Notes: a model not told the origin generated them from the letters alone. Counted from the first letter of the stretch, positions 21,093 through 31,925 are shown. The stretch is DNA of 64,000 nucleotides from an uncultured Methylophilaceae bacterium (GCA_903953055.1 CAJBIA010000159.1:39170-103169), one strand, 5' to 3'. Program-made: numbers and translations.

Positions 21093-22181
21093 TTAATCAA
21101 TTGCAAGGGCAAAAGGTTTAACATCAATAAATGGAGCTTTGCCCGCAATCAACTCCGAAATCAAGCGTGCACTTGCTGGTGCCATAGTTAAACCATAACG
21201 AAAGTGACCAGTATTAAGATAAAGATTTCGGATGCATGGATGCACTGAAATTGTTGGCAAGTTTTCTGGGGTGCCCGGCCGCAATCCGCTCCAGTGCTTG
21301 ACAATAGGCCGCCCTTTTAATGCTGGCATAATCGCTTCGGCCCTAGATATTAGTTCATTTTTGACTGATTCAGTAACTGAAGCGTCAAAACCTACATCCT
21401 CCAAAGTACTCCCCACAAGCAATTGTCCATCCGCACGAGGGATCATATAAAAACCATCTTTATAAACAATTTGCTTTAGATTTTGGGCTGGCTGATAAAG
21501 TAGAATCTGACCGCGCATTGGTTTAATGTTGAGCTTTTCTGCTACAGCTTTTAAAAGTTGAAAACTCCAAGCACCGGATGTCACAACAAACTTATCTGCT
21601 TTAACTTCTCTGCCGTCTAACGTTTTCCAGGCGGTGAGTGGCTTCACTTCACTGAGCGGAACCAACTCCGTGCGCTCTAATAAAGTAACTTCATTTTGGA
21701 CTAACCATTGGCGCAAGGCCCTCATAAAATAAGGAGGGCGAACTTGGCAAACTTCTGGCAACCAAAGGGATTCTTGAGTTTGGCCTATAGATGAAAGTAG
21801 TGGATCAATGTCATCTAGCAATTCATATTTTTGATGATGACTTTCACACCAATTAATCGCAGCTGTTTGATCGTATGGTGGAAGAAGTAAAAAACCTGAA
21901 TTAATAAAGTCCGTTGGTAAACTTGTTTCACGTTCTAAGCGCTCACAAATTTGCCGATAAGATTTTGCGCCGTATCCTGTCAGATGGTTAACAGCTTCGG
22001 AATACATCCATGGTAGCAAGGGAAAAGCAATGCCACCGCCTGCCCAAGAGGATTCACCGGAAGTCTGACTGGCAATTTGATTGCGTTCAACGATGGTGAC
22101 CCTCTTACCTTGATCAACCAAGGCCATTGCTGTCATGCAACCGACAATCCCGCCGCCAACAATAACAATGTGTTCTTTCAC
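21093..22181 (-). CDS. thiO: Glycine oxidase ThiO-like / DAO-family FAD oxidoreductase
   Basis: IVIVGGGIVGCMTAMALVDQGKRVTIVERNQ; GQLLVGSTLEDVGFD; WSGLRPGTPENLPTIS; LYLNTGHFRYGLTMAPASARLI. Confidence 0.85.
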   Translation of the reverse strand: MKEHIVIVGGGIVGCMTAMALVDQGKRVTIVERNQIASQTSGESSWAGGGIAFPLLPWMYSEAVNHLTGYGAKSYRQICERLERETSLPTDFINSGFLLLPPYDQTAAINWCESHHQKYELLDDIDPLLSSIGQTQESLWLPEVCQVRPPYFMRALRQWLVQNEVTLLERTELVPLSEVKPLTAWKTLDGREVKADKFVVTSGAWSFQLLKAVAEKLNIKPMRGQILLYQPAQNLKQIVYKDGFYMIPRADGQLLVGSTLEDVGFDASVTESVKNELISRAEAIMPALKGRPIVKHWSGLRPGTPENLPTISVHPCIRNLYLNTGHFRYGLTMAPASARLISELIAGKAPFIDVKPFALAID

Positions 22182-24151
22182 GTCTCTTTGCCTGTTAGCA
22201 GAATTCTCTCTGCCAACACCAAATCATGTGGTTTCGCCAACAAAACCACCACATCGCCCTCTTCAAATACAAAGTCAGGTGAAACTTCTACAGGACTCGC
22301 GTTGCGCCTAACAGCTGTAATTTCAGCCTTACAAATCCCAAAGTAAATATCTTTGATCGATTTGCCAATGCAATACGCTAAAGCATTTACGGGTAGCGAA
22401 TGGAAGCGTGGGGCCGCACGTTCAACCGCTTCATCTCCATCCGAAATGCCATGAAAAAATCCTTTAAACATTTTGTATCGTTCTTCCCGAAACAAACGAA
22501 TACGCCTTACAACTCGATTAAGGGGAACGCCTAATAGAACTAGCGCATGCGAGGCAAGCATTAAGCTGCCTTCAAGCACCTCTGGCACGACCTCTGAAGC
22601 ACCAGCATCTCTGAAAAGCTCCATATTTGCATCATCTACCGTCCGAACAACGACTGGTAAATTAGGGAAGTAATCATTGACTAAATGTAAAATTTTAATG
22701 ACCGATGGCGGATCATCAAAGCTAATGATCAATGCTTTTGCACGAGCAGCTCCAGCAGCAGCTAAGACCAAGCGCTTCCCAGAATCCCCATACATAACAT
22801 GCTCCCCAGCACTTGCTGCTTCCTGAACTAGGGCAGGATCAATATCTAAAGCGATGAATGGAAATTTTTCCTCTTTTAGAAATCGACTTAAATACTGACC
22901 ACTTCGTCCGAAGCCGCAAATAATTACATGGTCCTTAAGTTGTTTGCCTACATTCTCGATTCCCTCAATTTGACTCTTACGATTTCGTGTATAACTTCTT
23001 GAAAAAAACTCAGCAATTTGCAAATTATGTTGAATGATGAATGGTGCAGCAAACATTGAAAGAAGTGATCCTGCGAGAACAACCTGCAACAAATCGTTAC
23101 TGATCAATCCGTGATCTAGCCCTAATGCAAAGACCACAAAAGAGAACTCCCCAGCTTGAGCCAAAGTCACCCCGGCGCGCCATGCAACTCCAGGTTCATA
23201 CTTAAATAAAAGACAAAGTAGGGCGACGACGAGAGACTTAAAAATAATTAAGCCAACAACAACCATCAAAATATTAGAAAGGTTGCCCCCTAGGCTATGA
23301 AAATCAAGCAGCATGCCAATAGTAATAAAAAAGAGGCCCATTAAAATATCGCGAAATGCTGCGATATCTGACTCAACCTGGTATCGAAAACGTGTTTCAG
23401 AAATCAACATGCCCGCAATAAAGGCACCTAGTGCATAAGACAGTCCTGCTAATTTTGTGGCATAAGCCAAAACCAATGTAACCATCAATACATTCATGAC
23501 GAATAGCTCTCTTGACTTCTGACGAGCTACCACACCAAACCAACGATTCATCAAATTTCTACCAATAAAAAATAAAAAGGAAAGCATGATGGCGGCTTTG
23601 AGGACTGCAATACTTAAGGTATACGCTAATGAACCCGTTTGACTTGATATTGCTGGTATTAAAACCAGCAATGGAACAACCGCAAGATCCTGAAATAAGA
23701 GAACGCCAATTGCAACGCGGCCGTGACGGGAATTCAAATCAAGGCGCTCAACAAGCAATTTTGAAACGATCGCCGTTGATGACATTGCTAAAGCCCCACC
23801 GACCACCAAAGACGACTGCCAGCTAAGGTCGAAAGCAAAACAAACCAGCATGATAACGCCCATCGTTATGGCAACCTGCAAACCACCAATCCCTAATACG
23901 ATTCGACGCATAGCGTAAAGCTGTGTAAGACTAAACTCCAAACCAATACTAAACATTAAGAAAACTATGCCAAATTCTGCCAATTCTCGATTAGCGTCGC
24001 TGTCTGGCAAAAAACCAAAACTTTTTGGCCCAAGTATCAACCCTACAAGAAAGTAAGCCAACATTGCAGGTAAACGGAATGCACGAAATAGAGCAACTGC
24101 GAGCACAGAGCTGATTAACAATAATAAAATAGCAGGCAAGGTTTCGTGCAT
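22178..24151 (-). CDS. Monovalent cation:proton antiporter-2 (KefB/KefC type) with RCK-N/RCK-C domains
   Basis: N-terminal CPA2 TM domain; RCK-N HVIICGFGRSGQYLSRFLKEE; C-terminal RCK-C-like region. Confidence 0.92.
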   Translation of the reverse strand: MHETLPAILLLLISSVLAVALFRAFRLPAMLAYFLVGLILGPKSFGFLPDSDANRELAEFGIVFLMFSIGLEFSLTQLYAMRRIVLGIGGLQVAITMGVIMLVCFAFDLSWQSSLVVGGALAMSSTAIVSKLLVERLDLNSRHGRVAIGVLLFQDLAVVPLLVLIPAISSQTGSLAYTLSIAVLKAAIMLSFLFFIGRNLMNRWFGVVARQKSRELFVMNVLMVTLVLAYATKLAGLSYALGAFIAGMLISETRFRYQVESDIAAFRDILMGLFFITIGMLLDFHSLGGNLSNILMVVVGLIIFKSLVVALLCLLFKYEPGVAWRAGVTLAQAGEFSFVVFALGLDHGLISNDLLQVVLAGSLLSMFAAPFIIQHNLQIAEFFSRSYTRNRKSQIEGIENVGKQLKDHVIICGFGRSGQYLSRFLKEEKFPFIALDIDPALVQEAASAGEHVMYGDSGKRLVLAAAGAARAKALIISFDDPPSVIKILHLVNDYFPNLPVVVRTVDDANMELFRDAGASEVVPEVLEGSLMLASHALVLLGVPLNRVVRRIRLFREERYKMFKGFFHGISDGDEAVERAAPRFHSLPVNALAYCIGKSIKDIYFGICKAEITAVRRNASPVEVSPDFVFEEGDVVVLLAKPHDLVLAERILLTGKET

Positions 24152-24256
24152 AAACTATATGATATTGCAAAATTCATGCCGACTTAGACTAAAAGTCAGA
24201 CTTAAATGCAATTGCGTCCTTTATTCATGATGCATTCCCTTTTATACTTGGCATGT

Positions 24257-25255
24257 ATGGAAAAATCATCATTAGAAAAATCAAGCTCCAAGAAGTCACC
24301 TATCGATATCGCTAAATCAGTTTTATTGATTGAGGCGAATGCGGTTGAAGCTCTTGCAGAAAAGCTAGATAACAACTTCACCAAAGCTGTTGAGCTCATT
24401 TTACATTGCCAAGGCAGAGTTGTGGTTAGCGGGATGGGAAAATCTGGGCATATTGGCAATAAAATTGCCTCTACTTTCGCAAGCACAGGCACGCCTGCTT
24501 TCTTTATGCATCCAGCTGAAGCGAGCCACGGTGATCTAGGCATGATCACTAAAGATGATGTCGTCATAGCGCTTTCAAACTCTGGCGAAAGTGACGAATT
24601 AATTACCATAATGCCTTTGCTCAAACGCTTAGGAACTAAAATTATCAGCATTACAGGGAAGATTAATTCTACTTTGGCAAGGCAGGGTGATATCCATTTA
24701 GATGCTGAAGTGGCTATTGAGGCTTGTCCATTAGGACTAGCACCAACGGCCAGCTCTACTGCCATGCTTGCACTTGGTGATGCGTTAGCGCTTGCGGTGT
24801 TAGACCAGCGCGAATTCTCAGCAGAAGATTTTGCCCGCTCCCATCCCGGTGGAAGCATAGGCCGCAAATTACTTATTCGAATCCAAGATATCATGCGCCA
24901 AGGCCCAGCAATACCAAGCGTCAGCATGAAAGCCAGCCTTAAAGATGCGCTTATAGAAATGTCACGCAAAGGTTTGGGCATGACTGCAATTGTTGATGAC
25001 CAAAATAAGGCTGTTGGCGTTTTTACTGATGGTGATTTACGTCGGGCCTTCGAAAATGGAATTGATATTAACCACAGCAACATTCACGATGTGATGCACA
25101 AAAATCCACAAAATATCAGTCCTGAAAGATTAGCAGTTGAAGCAGTTGAAATTATGGAGCAAAGAAAAATTACAGCCTTGTTAGTCGTCAATCAACAAGG
25201 TGAGTTAATAGGTGCAATCAATATGCACGATTTACTTATCGCAAAGGTGGTTTAA
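24257..25255 (+). CDS. kdsD: D-arabinose 5-phosphate isomerase KdsD (track start 24206)
   Basis: SIS domain VVSGMGKSGHIGNKIASTFASTGTPAFFMHPAEASHGDLGM plus two CBS domains. Confidence 0.95.
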   Translation: MEKSSLEKSSSKKSPIDIAKSVLLIEANAVEALAEKLDNNFTKAVELILHCQGRVVVSGMGKSGHIGNKIASTFASTGTPAFFMHPAEASHGDLGMITKDDVVIALSNSGESDELITIMPLLKRLGTKIISITGKINSTLARQGDIHLDAEVAIEACPLGLAPTASSTAMLALGDALALAVLDQREFSAEDFARSHPGGSIGRKLLIRIQDIMRQGPAIPSVSMKASLKDALIEMSRKGLGMTAIVDDQNKAVGVFTDGDLRRAFENGIDINHSNIHDVMHKNPQNISPERLAVEAVEIMEQRKITALLVVNQQGELIGAINMHDLLIAKVV

Positions 25256-25257
25256 CA

Positions 25258-25797
25258 GTGGCTTTAACAAACAATATCTCAATTGAAGAGCGTGCGAAAA
25301 AAATCAAAGTTGTAATATTTGATGTAGATGGTGTCATGACCAATGGCGGCCTAATGCTTGGTGACGACGGATTGGAATATAAAAACTTTCACTCACAAGA
25401 TGGCTTGGGCTTAAAACTTTTGCACAACACGGGCCTTAAAATGGCCATAGTTACAGGCCGCACATCTAAAGTAGTCACTAAGCGCGCCGAAAATATCAAA
25501 ATTGCTAACGTATATCAAGGTGTGGAAGACAAACTAGAAGCATTTAACCAAATTTTGAAAGATCTAAATGTCACTGCTGAAGAATGTATGTTTATGGGGG
25601 ATGATGTAATTGATATTCCACCGATGCGGCGCGCTGGCTTAGCAGTTACTGTCCCACATGCAATGCCTTTAGTGAAAGAGTACTCGCATTACATTACCAC
25701 CCGTGAAGCTGGACATGGTGCCGTTAGAGAATTGTGTGAGCTTTTAATGAAAGCACAAGACACTTTTGATGGACAAATGGCAAAATTTTTAAAGTAA
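25258..25797 (+). CDS. kdsC: 3-deoxy-D-manno-octulosonate 8-phosphate phosphatase KdsC (GTG start)
   Basis: HAD motif VVIFDVDGVMTNGGL; FMGDDVIDIPPMRRAGLAVTVPHA. Confidence 0.95.
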   Translation: MALTNNISIEERAKKIKVVIFDVDGVMTNGGLMLGDDGLEYKNFHSQDGLGLKLLHNTGLKMAIVTGRTSKVVTKRAENIKIANVYQGVEDKLEAFNQILKDLNVTAEECMFMGDDVIDIPPMRRAGLAVTVPHAMPLVKEYSHYITTREAGHGAVRELCELLMKAQDTFDGQMAKFLK

Positions 25798-25809
25798 AAA
25801 TAGTGACTT

Positions 25810-26559
25810 TTGGAATCAGGCTCATGTATGAATGGACGTAGCACCATTATTTTTCCGCTGATTGTTTTGGGCTTACTTGCTTTTATCACTTTTTGGATCA
25901 ATAACGCCGTCAAGTCAAATGCTCAAAAAGTTGATGGCAGCAATCGCCATGATGTTGATTATTTTATAGAGAATTTTGTTACCACGAAAACAGATGTGAA
26001 TGGCAATCTTCGTCATATGCTAGCTGCTTCTGGAATGCGCCACTATCCGGACAATGACAGTACCGAGCTAGTACGGCCTCGCTTTACACAATTCGGCGAA
26101 AATAAGCCTTATACTCAAATTGAGGGCCAAAAAGGGTTGGTGTCATCTAATGGAGAAGTGGTTGAATTCAAAGACAATGTTGTTGTTGTGCGTCAAGCAT
26201 TTGAGGGTCGCGGAGAAATGCGATTATCAACAAATTATTTAAAAGTTTTTCCAAAAAAAGAGATCGTAAATACCGAGAGTGATGTAGTGATTACCCAAGC
26301 CCCAAAAACAGTCATTCACGGTACAGGAATGATTTACGACAAATCTCAAAAAACCTTTACATTACTAAAAAACGTGCGAGTGCATTATGAGAAGCCGAAT
26401 ATAAAATCATCCAAACCACTCTTGCCTAATCCTGCTTCAAGCGCTAAGGTGAATCCTATAGAAGCCGCAAATAAAATAGCACCAAACAAGAAGGCACATA
26501 ATGTCAAAAAATCCTCAAACTCATCTCGAAATTCAACTCGCGTTCTTAAGAAAAAGTGA
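25810..26559 (+). CDS. lptC: LPS export protein LptC with basic C-terminal extension
   Basis: Single TM anchor; DVDYFIENFVTTKTDVNGNLRHMLAASGMRHYPDNDSTEL; position between kdsC and lptA. Confidence 0.9.
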   Translation: MESGSCMNGRSTIIFPLIVLGLLAFITFWINNAVKSNAQKVDGSNRHDVDYFIENFVTTKTDVNGNLRHMLAASGMRHYPDNDSTELVRPRFTQFGENKPYTQIEGQKGLVSSNGEVVEFKDNVVVVRQAFEGRGEMRLSTNYLKVFPKKEIVNTESDVVITQAPKTVIHGTGMIYDKSQKTFTLLKNVRVHYEKPNIKSSKPLLPNPASSAKVNPIEAANKIAPNKKAHNVKKSSNSSRNSTRVLKKK

Positions 26560-26572
26560 TTTAGGAGTCCCT

Positions 26573-27094
26573 ATGGTGCGTCATTTTTTAATTTCATGTT
26601 TGTTTATGCTTTTAATACAGCCAGCATTTGCTGAGAAAGCAGATAAAGACAAGCCCATTGAAATTGAAGCAGATACCGTCACTGTTAATGATGCGAAGAA
26701 GATCAGCATTTACACTGGCAATGTTATTGTGACGCAAGGCACTTTGCTTATTCACGCCGATAAATTAGTCGTTCGTGAAGATCTTGAAGGTTTCCAACAT
26801 AGCTCATCATATGGTAATCCAACAACCTTTAAACAAAAACGTGAGGGCAAGGATGAATACATGGAGGGAGCTGCAATGCGAATTGAATATGATGGTCGAA
26901 TGGATAAAGTTCAGCTTTATACTAAAGCTTGGGTAAAACGCGCTGATGATATCGTGCACGGTGATTACATTATGTATGACGCGAATGCAGAATATTCGGA
27001 AGTAATTGGTGGGGGCCCTAAATCAGCCACAACGGCGACTCCAACTGGTAGAGTGAAGGCAATCATTCAACCTAAAAACAAGCCTGCAGAATAA
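26573..27094 (+). CDS. lptA: LPS transport periplasmic protein LptA (track start 26501)
   Basis: Signal peptide; [40 protein letters not shown]. Confidence 0.93.
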   Translation: MVRHFLISCLFMLLIQPAFAEKADKDKPIEIEADTVTVNDAKKISIYTGNVIVTQGTLLIHADKLVVREDLEGFQHSSSYGNPTTFKQKREGKDEYMEGAAMRIEYDGRMDKVQLYTKAWVKRADDIVHGDYIMYDANAEYSEVIGGGPKSATTATPTGRVKAIIQPKNKPAE

Positions 27095-27110
27095 GGCAAA
27101 TAAAGCACTT

Positions 27111-27833
27111 ATGACAGAGTTAATTGTTCAAAGCTTACGTAAGCAATATAAATCCCGCACGGTAGTGCAGGATATTTCACTGAATATCAAAAGTGGTGAG
27201 GTTGTGGGATTGCTGGGGCCAAATGGTGCAGGGAAAACAACGAGTTTCTATATGATCGTTGGGTTAGTTCCATCAAATGACGGGCGCATCATATTAAATG
27301 GCAAGGATATTAGCCGCTTACCAATTCATCAGCGTGCTCATATGGGTTTATCTTATTTACCACAAGAGCCATCTATTTTTAGAAAACTCAGCACTGCAGA
27401 TAATATCCGAGCAATCTTAGAACTTCAAAAACTAAGTTCTGATGCAATAGAAAAACGTTTAGATGAGCTTTTGGAAGAATTGCACATTTCGCATATTCGT
27501 GACAACCTCGCTGTAAGTTTATCCGGTGGTGAAAGAAGACGTGTTGAAATTGCTCGATGCTTAGCAACCAATCCCAAGTTCATTTTGCTTGATGAGCCTT
27601 TTGCTGGAATTGATCCAATTGCGGTGTTAGATATTCAAAAAACCATCAAATTTCTAACTGCGAAAAATATTGGAGTCTTGATTACAGACCACAATGTTCG
27701 CGAAACATTAGGCATCTGTGATAGGGCTTATATTGTAAATGAAGGTCGAATCTTTGCTTCGGGGACGCCAGCAGAAATTATTGAAAATCAAAATGTTAGA
27801 GAAGTATATCTGGGCAAACACTTCCGCCTTTAA
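27111..27833 (+). CDS. lptB: LPS export ABC transporter ATPase LptB
   Basis: Walker [18 protein letters not shown]; signature [25 protein letters not shown]. Confidence 0.97.
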   Translation: MTELIVQSLRKQYKSRTVVQDISLNIKSGEVVGLLGPNGAGKTTSFYMIVGLVPSNDGRIILNGKDISRLPIHQRAHMGLSYLPQEPSIFRKLSTADNIRAILELQKLSSDAIEKRLDELLEELHISHIRDNLAVSLSGGERRRVEIARCLATNPKFILLDEPFAGIDPIAVLDIQKTIKFLTAKNIGVLITDHNVRETLGICDRAYIVNEGRIFASGTPAEIIENQNVREVYLGKHFRL

Positions 27834-27862
27834 TGAATAAATGCAGCAAAATTAAGCGCTAA

Positions 27863-29344
27863 ATGAAACAAAGTTTACAACTCAAGTTCTCACAAAGTCT
27901 AGCGCTCACGCCGCAATTGCAACAGTCTATTCGTTTGCTACAATTGTCCTCTCAAGAGTTGAACCAAGAATTAGAAACGATCTTGCAAGAAAATCCTTTG
28001 CTTGAGCGCACCGACAAAAATGACGATGGGTCGGAAAACGTTAGTCAGTTTACTAGCACAGATTTCACCACAAAAGATTCAATAAGCACTTCAAGCACAA
28101 CCCAAAAAAATGAAGATGAGCCTTCTGATCACTTAGATCAAGTCTCATTAAGTGATGATTATTTTGGCGGTGCAACAAGTCATCGATGGGATGAGACTGG
28201 CGGCCAAGATGATGACAGTGATTATACTTTTCAGGAGGCTGTTACACCCACATTACGAGACCACCTCATCAGCCAACTTAAATTAATGCAGCTTTCCGAA
28301 CGCGACCAAAATCTATCAATTTTCTTAGTAGATGGCATTAACGAAGATGGTTATTTGGAACAATCACTTGATGAGTTGGCAGAGTTACTTTCTGCCGAGC
28401 ATGAAATAGACATGCTAGAACTACAAACAGCTTTAAAACATATCCAACACCTTGATCCTCCAGGGGTTGGTGCACGTAACTTATCTGAATGCTTATTGTT
28501 GCAATTAGCGCTCTTGCCTACAGAGATTTATCAAGAAAATAAAAACGTTTTGGAATTGGCGCTACAAATTGCAGAACATCATTTACCAGCATTAGCCTCA
28601 CGCGATTATGTGAAGCTGAAAAAGGCGCTTCGTTGCGATGATAACAGCATTAGAGCTGCTCAAAATATGCTAAAAAATTTAAATCCACGACCAGGTGGCG
28701 ACTTTACAAAGCTAGCTGCTGGTCATTATATTCAACATGAAATTGTTGTAAAAAAAGTTAAAGGGCATTGGCAGGCAACTTTAAATGATGAAGTCGTTCC
28801 AAAATTACGCATTAATAAACTTTATGCTGATATATTGAAACGTAATCGTGATAGTTCTAACCAATATTTAAATAGCCAAATGCAAGAAGCAAAGTGGATG
28901 ATTAAAAATATCGAACAACGCTTCTCAACCATTTTACGTGTTTCTCAAGCCATCATTGACCAGCAAAGTAATTTCTTTGAACATGGTGAAATCTCTATGC
29001 GACCTTTAGTATTACGTGAAATCGCTGATGACCTTGGTTTACATGAGTCCACTGTATCGCGTGTTACGACTAGAAAATATATGCTCACACCACGTGGCGT
29101 TTATGAACTCAAATATTTCTTTGGAAGTCACGTAGCAACTGACAATGGGGGCGCATGCTCAGCGACTGCTATTCGAGCACTAATCAAACAAATGATCGCT
29201 GAAGAAAATCCTAAAAAACCATTTTCAGATAATCAATTAACTGAAGTTTTATCGAAACAAGGCATTGTCGTTGCAAGACGTACAATTGCCAAATACCGCG
29301 AGTCTCTGAACATTCCCGCGGCAAATCAACGCAAGTCTATATAA
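27863..29344 (+). CDS. rpoN: RNA polymerase sigma-54 factor RpoN
   Basis: Region I QSLALTPQLQQSIRLLQLSSQEL; RpoN box-like VVARRTIAKYRESLNIP. Confidence 0.97.
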   Translation: MKQSLQLKFSQSLALTPQLQQSIRLLQLSSQELNQELETILQENPLLERTDKNDDGSENVSQFTSTDFTTKDSISTSSTTQKNEDEPSDHLDQVSLSDDYFGGATSHRWDETGGQDDDSDYTFQEAVTPTLRDHLISQLKLMQLSERDQNLSIFLVDGINEDGYLEQSLDELAELLSAEHEIDMLELQTALKHIQHLDPPGVGARNLSECLLLQLALLPTEIYQENKNVLELALQIAEHHLPALASRDYVKLKKALRCDDNSIRAAQNMLKNLNPRPGGDFTKLAAGHYIQHEIVVKKVKGHWQATLNDEVVPKLRINKLYADILKRNRDSSNQYLNSQMQEAKWMIKNIEQRFSTILRVSQAIIDQQSNFFEHGEISMRPLVLREIADDLGLHESTVSRVTTRKYMLTPRGVYELKYFFGSHVATDNGGACSATAIRALIKQMIAEENPKKPFSDNQLTEVLSKQGIVVARRTIAKYRESLNIPAANQRKSI

Positions 29345-29374
29345 AACTTGCATCACAACCAAAAGGAGTAAACC

Positions 29375-29701
29375 ATGAATTTACATTTAACTGGGCACCA
29401 TTTAGAAGTCACTCCTGCGCTTCGTGAATATATCCAAAGCAAACTCACTAAAGTCAGCAATCATTTTGATCATATGATTGATGTCAAAGTAACATTGAGC
29501 GTAGAGAAGCTTGCTCAAAAAGTTGAAGCGACCATCCACGTGCCAGGTGCAGACTTGCATGCTGAATCAAGCGATGTGGATATGTATAGTGCAATTGATC
29601 TGCTGGCAGACAAGCTTGATCGTCAAGTATTAAAACATAAAGAAAAAAATACTGATCATCACAAAGCCAATGGCGCAGTTAAACATCAAGCAACAGAGTA
29701 A
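29375..29701 (+). CDS. hpf: Ribosome hibernation promoting factor (short form)
   Basis: MNLHLTGHHLEVTPALREYIQSKLTKVSNHFDHMIDVKVTL; 108 aa; downstream of rpoN. Confidence 0.95.
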   Translation: MNLHLTGHHLEVTPALREYIQSKLTKVSNHFDHMIDVKVTLSVEKLAQKVEATIHVPGADLHAESSDVDMYSAIDLLADKLDRQVLKHKEKNTDHHKANGAVKHQATE

Positions 29702-29722
29702 TTGTTAATTAAATAGGGACCT

Positions 29723-30676
29723 GTGATGGCCGAAATTAGCGTTCACCAACTTCACCAAGATACTCACCGTAAACTTAAGCTTACTTGGGTAGCGGGAAAG
29801 TCTGGTGGAGATAATTTATTAACGAGCGAAACTGTATCCAAGCCTTCGCTTGCGTTAACCGGTCATCGCAATTTCGTCCATCCAAATCGCGTTCAAGTCC
29901 TTGGCTGTGCAGAAATGGACTATTTAAATGGTTTGAGCAATCCAGATCAAAATCAAGCCATCGATCATTTATTTTCCACTAAGCTTGCCATGCTTATCGT
30001 TGCAAATGGCGAAAAAGTTCCAGATGCACTCCTTGCCGCCGCTGAGAAACATCAAACTGCACTAATGTCCTCGCCGCTAGCAAGTCCAAATTTAATGGAT
30101 GTCATGGGTCACTATCTAGCAAAAGTGCTAGCTGAATCAACGAGTGCTCATGGAGTTTTTATAGAAGTTCAAGGTTTTGGTGTCCTCATTAAGGGCAGCC
30201 CAGCAATTGGTAAAAGTGAATTAGCATTAGAACTAATTTCACGCGGGCATCGTTTAATCGCCGATGATATCGTCGATTTTTATCGCGTATCTCCAGAGCG
30301 CATTGAAGGTCGCTGCCCAGCTTTGTTACAAGACTTCTTGGAGGTACGTGGCTTAGGAATCTTAAATATCCGTGCCCTGTTTGGTGATAGTTCTGTCAAA
30401 CCAACAAAGCCGCTTGATCTGATTATTCAACTTGAGATGGCTGATACATTGGCGCCACAGAACTTAGATAGACTTAAAGTCAAATCTCACAATGAAGAGG
30501 TCTTGGGCATAAAAATACAAAAAGTTGTGATTCCTGTTGCGGCTGGCCGCAACATTGCAGTATTAGTTGAAGTCGCTGTCCGTAATCACATGCTACTATT
30601 GCGAGGTGTCAATGGCACGAAACAGTTTATGGAGCGCCAAGCTCGCGAATTAAAAAATAATCTGAAAAAGAAATAA
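29723..30676 (+). CDS. hprK: HPr kinase/phosphorylase
   Basis: HGVFIEVQGFGVLIKGSPAIGKSELALELISRGHRLIADD; LEVRGLGILNIRALFG. Confidence 0.95.
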   Translation: MMAEISVHQLHQDTHRKLKLTWVAGKSGGDNLLTSETVSKPSLALTGHRNFVHPNRVQVLGCAEMDYLNGLSNPDQNQAIDHLFSTKLAMLIVANGEKVPDALLAAAEKHQTALMSSPLASPNLMDVMGHYLAKVLAESTSAHGVFIEVQGFGVLIKGSPAIGKSELALELISRGHRLIADDIVDFYRVSPERIEGRCPALLQDFLEVRGLGILNIRALFGDSSVKPTKPLDLIIQLEMADTLAPQNLDRLKVKSHNEEVLGIKIQKVVIPVAAGRNIAVLVEVAVRNHMLLLRGVNGTKQFMERQARELKNNLKKK

Positions 30677-31518
30677 TGCAACTTATTATCGTTACAGGAT
30701 TATCAGGGTCAGGTAAAAGCGTTGTATTAAAGGCGCTTGAAGACACAGGGTATTACTGTATCGATAATTTACCAGCAACTTTATTACCTCAAATTTACGA
30801 GAATCTAAACGACGCGCAAGAGCGAGTCGCGATTAGTACCGATACTCGCAGTGCTGCCTTAGAAGCTTTACCAGAAAACATTGAAAAGTTAAAAGCGCAA
30901 GGCGTTAACGTTCAAGTGTTATTTCTAGAATCAACCACCCAAGCTTTAGTAAAAAGATTTAGCGAAACGCGTCGCCGACACCCTTTGAGTAGCGAAGATA
31001 TTACGCTAGCAGAAAGCATTGAATATGAACGTCAACTACTATCACCGCTCGCCGAATTAGGTCCACATATTGACACAAGCGATCTTAGCGCCAACACATT
31101 ACGTGGATGGGTTAAAGATTTTGTGGCAAGTAATAATAGTAGCATCACCTTACTATTCACTTCTTTTGGATTCAAACATGGGATACCACTTGATGCCGAT
31201 TTTGTATTTGATGTGCGTTGTTTGCCAAACCCACATTACGATCCAATGCTCAGGCCAATGACAGGCCGAGATCTGCCAGTCAAGGCCTTTTTAGAACAAC
31301 AGCCCTTGGTGAGAGAGATGTACAAAGACATTGAAAACTTCATTACCCGTTGGTTACCCAGTTTTATTCTGGAAAATCGTAGTTATCTAACGATTGCCAT
31401 TGGATGCACAGGCGGACAACACAGATCTGTTCATCTTGTTGAAGAATTAGGAAAGCACTTCACCTGTCAAAAGCAACAAGTCTTAATTAGACATCGAGAA
31501 CTGGAATTATCACTATGA
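30676..31518 (+). CDS. rapZ: RNase adapter protein RapZ
   Basis: IIVTGLSGSGKSVVLKALEDTGYYCIDNLP; IAIGCTGGQHRSVHLVEEL. Confidence 0.96.
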   Translation: MQLIIVTGLSGSGKSVVLKALEDTGYYCIDNLPATLLPQIYENLNDAQERVAISTDTRSAALEALPENIEKLKAQGVNVQVLFLESTTQALVKRFSETRRRHPLSSEDITLAESIEYERQLLSPLAELGPHIDTSDLSANTLRGWVKDFVASNNSSITLLFTSFGFKHGIPLDADFVFDVRCLPNPHYDPMLRPMTGRDLPVKAFLEQQPLVREMYKDIENFITRWLPSFILENRSYLTIAIGCTGGQHRSVHLVEELGKHFTCQKQQVLIRHRELELSL

Positions 31519-31925
31519 TTGGTATTTTAATTGTCGCGCATGGCTCACTTGGTAAGAGCCTAATTGACTGCGCTACCCACGTGATGGGTTCAAGACCAAC
31601 ATTATTAGAACAATTCGGAATCGATACACACGGTGATCCATTTACTTTATTACCGGCAATGCAAAAAGTCGTCCAAGATCTAGACGAGGGCGATGGTGTG
31701 CTGATTCTTTCAGACATTTATGGCGCAACACCCTGCAATATCGTTAGCAAACTCTTAGAGCCTAACCATGTCGAGGGTATTGCTGGGGTAAATTTACCAA
31801 TGCTTGTTCGCGCACTTACCTATCGTAATGGTGACCTAGGAAAATTAGCTGAAAAAGCATTAAGCGGCGGCCAAGAAGGTGTAATTAATTTCACTGAAGA
31901 AGCCTGCAAGGAAAAAAATAAATGA
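31515..31925 (+). CDS. PTS EIIA component, mannose family
   Basis: GILIVAHGSLGKSLIDCATHVMG with active-site His; ILSDIYGATPCNI. Confidence 0.92.
   Translation: MIGILIVAHGSLGKSLIDCATHVMGSRPTLLEQFGIDTHGDPFTLLPAMQKVVQDLDEGDGVLILSDIYGATPCNIVSKLLEPNHVEGIAGVNLPMLVRALTYRNGDLGKLAEKALSGGQEGVINFTEEACKEKNK

Noticed and set aside
24202-25083. 293 aa minus-strand ORF
   Set aside because: Fully antisense to kdsD, which has strong SIS and CBS motifs; the minus-strand translation looks like low-complexity shadow coding.
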